Positions 39,091 to 40,271 of a DNA stretch of 40,271 bases are shown here, piece after piece (positions within the stretch are counted from its first letter, which is position 1; each line of letters begins with the position of its first letter). A model generated the notes under the pieces. It did not search any database, was not told the origin of the DNA, and worked only from the letters and a program-made list of their open reading frames with translations. Source of the DNA: Brachyspira sp. CAG:484 (lineage in GTDB: Bacteria > Cyanobacteriota > Vampirovibrionia > Gastranaerophilales > Gastranaerophilaceae); contig HF989713.1 of the NCBI GenBank assembly GCA_000431315.1, positions 1 through 40,271 on the forward strand. Direction: 5' to 3'. The position numbers and the translations under genes were made by a program.

Positions 39091-40201
39091 ACAGGGCGGA
39101 AAATATACGTATTTTATAACCGGAGGCGGCACAGGAGGGCATATTTATCCTGCGGTTGCGGTTGCAGATGCTTTGAGCAGCGATGAGGATACAAAAGCTT
39201 TATATTACATTGGTAATCCTGAAAATCTGGAAGCTGATATTGTCAGCAGTAAAGGTTATGAGTTTTTGCCGGTGAATGTTCATGGAATGCCGCGAAAAGC
39301 AGGTCTGGAAATTGTGAAATGGGCTTTTCAGCTTTCCGGTGCAGTTATTAAATGTCTTAATTATATTAATTTATATAAGCCGGATGCAGTATTTGGTACA
39401 GGCGGGTATGTTTCCGCTCCTATTCTAATTGCCTGTAAGCTTTCACATGTTCCTTATATGATGCACGATTGTGATGCCCAGCCTGGTCTGGTAACAAGAA
39501 AACTCGCTTCAGGAGCTTCTGCCATATCAGTTGCATTTGAATGTGCAAAAAAATTCATCAAAAATGAAAATATTAATATTAATGGAAACCCTATACGTCC
39601 TGGTTTTAAGAAACTTACTAAATTTGAGGCACGCCAGGCTTTAGGGCTGGGGCATAAGATTACCTTATGTATTATGGGAGGCTCTCAGGGGGCAAGGACA
39701 ATTAATGATGCCGCTGTTGAAATTCTTAAAACTCTTTCTCAAAAGTATGATGTACAAATTATTTTTCAAACAGGAAAGAAAAATTTTGACAGGGTAATTG
39801 AACAGCTTATAAAATTTTATCCTGAATATGAACAGGATAAGAATTTAATTGTTAAACCATATTTTGATGATATGGTTACAGTTTTAAAGGCTAGTGATAT
39901 TGCTGTGTCAAGAGCTGGTTCTTTAAGCTTGTCGGAAATCTGTGCAAGCGGTATTGCGCCAATCCTGGTTCCTTATCCGCATGCAGCAGCAGATCACCAG
40001 AGGAAGAATGCAAAATATATGGTAGAGCAAGGTGCTGCTTTGTATCTTGAGGATAACGAAGTTACTGAAAAAACACTTTTAACTGCAATTTTATCATTGC
40101 TAACTGATAAAGAGAAGCTGATTAAAGTCCAGCAAGGGGCTTTAAAACTTGCCAGATATGATGGTGTGGAAAAAATAGTTTCTCAATTAAAGCATATCTG
40201 A
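39077..40201 (+). CDS. murG: UDP-GlcNAc transferase MurG (lipid II synthase)
   Basis: Peripheral inner-membrane glycosyltransferase (GT28) that adds GlcNAc to lipid I to make lipid II. The 374 residues have the N-terminal GGGTGGHIYPAVAVA loop, the GGSQGA loop of the second domain, and the donor-binding SRAGSLSLSEI and PYPHAAADHQ. It overlaps the end of ftsW by 14 bases. ATG at 39083 is an alternative start two codons later. Confidence 0.97.
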   Translation: MQMSKQGGKYTYFITGGGTGGHIYPAVAVADALSSDEDTKALYYIGNPENLEADIVSSKGYEFLPVNVHGMPRKAGLEIVKWAFQLSGAVIKCLNYINLYKPDAVFGTGGYVSAPILIACKLSHVPYMMHDCDAQPGLVTRKLASGASAISVAFECAKKFIKNENININGNPIRPGFKKLTKFEARQALGLGHKITLCIMGGSQGARTINDAAVEILKTLSQKYDVQIIFQTGKKNFDRVIEQLIKFYPEYEQDKNLIVKPYFDDMVTVLKASDIAVSRAGSLSLSEICASGIAPILVPYPHAAADHQRKNAKYMVEQGAALYLEDNEVTEKTLLTAILSLLTDKEKLIKVQQGALKLARYDGVEKIVSQLKHI

Positions 40202-40215
40202 ACTATATTCTCATA

Positions 40216-40244
40216 TTGAAAAATATTAGAATATAGATTATAAT
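40216..40244 (+). promoter_or_regulatory. Promoter upstream of the gene at the window end
   Basis: TTGAAA, 17-base spacer, TATAAT: a strong internal promoter in the dcw cluster just after murG. Confidence 0.75.
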
Positions 40245-40262
40245 AAAAAAGCAGAGGAAAAC

Positions 40263-40271
40263 ATGATAGAA
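40263..40271 (+). CDS. Start of the next gene, cut by the window edge
   Basis: ATG-ATA-GAA (Met-Ile-Glu) preceded by AGAGGAAA. Three codons cannot identify a product. murC is expected by dcw gene order, which is an inference from position. Confidence 0.5.

Noticed and set aside
1..40271. CRISPR arrays, insertion sequences, prophage or toxin-antitoxin systems
   Set aside because: No regularly spaced repeats, transposase, integrase or phage structural genes were seen. The small HTH genes lack a recognisable toxin partner.

Overview
The window looks like chromosome from an uncultured gut-type Vampirovibrionia/Melainabacteria (Gastranaerophilales-like) bacterium. The evidence is indirect: AT-rich DNA, four prepilin-like proteins with a near-identical 'FTLAEVLITLGI(I/L)G' N-terminus and divergent bodies, a SigF-like sigma factor beside a prepilin peptidase, L27 without an N-terminal extension, and a dcw cluster ordered murF-mraY-murD-ftsW-murG. 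There is no 16S gene, so the assignment is an inference. No insertion sequence, phage gene or CRISPR array was seen.

Layout. 1-4.2 kb: a 5'-truncated pilin, a possible outer-membrane beta-barrel protein, an M49-like metallopeptidase, and an XRE regulator divergent from a complete pilin. 4.2-6.2 kb: rlmH and an MscS channel, a tRNA-Gly whose 3' end is repeated 158 bp away around a hairpin-rich insert, and a likely orphan small RNA with its own promoter and terminator. 6.2-12.1 kb: a housekeeping operon (parvulin, Xaa-Pro aminopeptidase, SpoU methyltransferase, zincin-like protein, dnaA, ruvA). 12.2-14.7 kb: a leucine-patterned repeat protein, then a minus-strand sigma factor/prepilin peptidase operon, divergent from gatC. 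15-19.6 kb: pyrG, then an MFS transporter followed closely by a B12-binding radical SAM enzyme. 19.6-25.4 kb (minus strand): small HTH proteins, a histone-H1-like winged-helix protein, a pilin behind a G10 tract, two tandem thymidylate-kinase-like proteins, a YhaM-like nuclease and ilvC. 25.5-32.7 kb: another pilin, a GNAT-like protein, two zinc dehydrogenases, a GT-C glycosyltransferase with a UDP-galactopyranose-mutase-like flavoprotein, and a 51-residue protein. 32.9-34.2 kb: a small unknown protein and rplU-rpmA. 34.2-40.3 kb: peptidoglycan and division genes, ending three codons into the next gene.

The connecting theme is type IV pilus-like surface display. There are four structural prepilins, their processing peptidase, and a group 3 sigma factor of the type that controls pili in cyanobacteria. 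Two pilins are divergently paired with small HTH genes. The most striking signal is the pilin at 20.9-21.7 kb. A good ribosome-binding site and ATG lie upstream of a run of ten G. As sequenced, this ATG reads a 27-residue peptide; removing one G gives an uninterrupted frame into the pilin. This suggests phase-variable pilin expression, although a homopolymer assembly error must be excluded. Structured RNA candidates include a compact three-way junction between rplU and rpmA, and an inverted repeat that could hide a ribosome-binding site at about 1.1 kb. All conclusions are from reading the sequence; no search or folding program was run.
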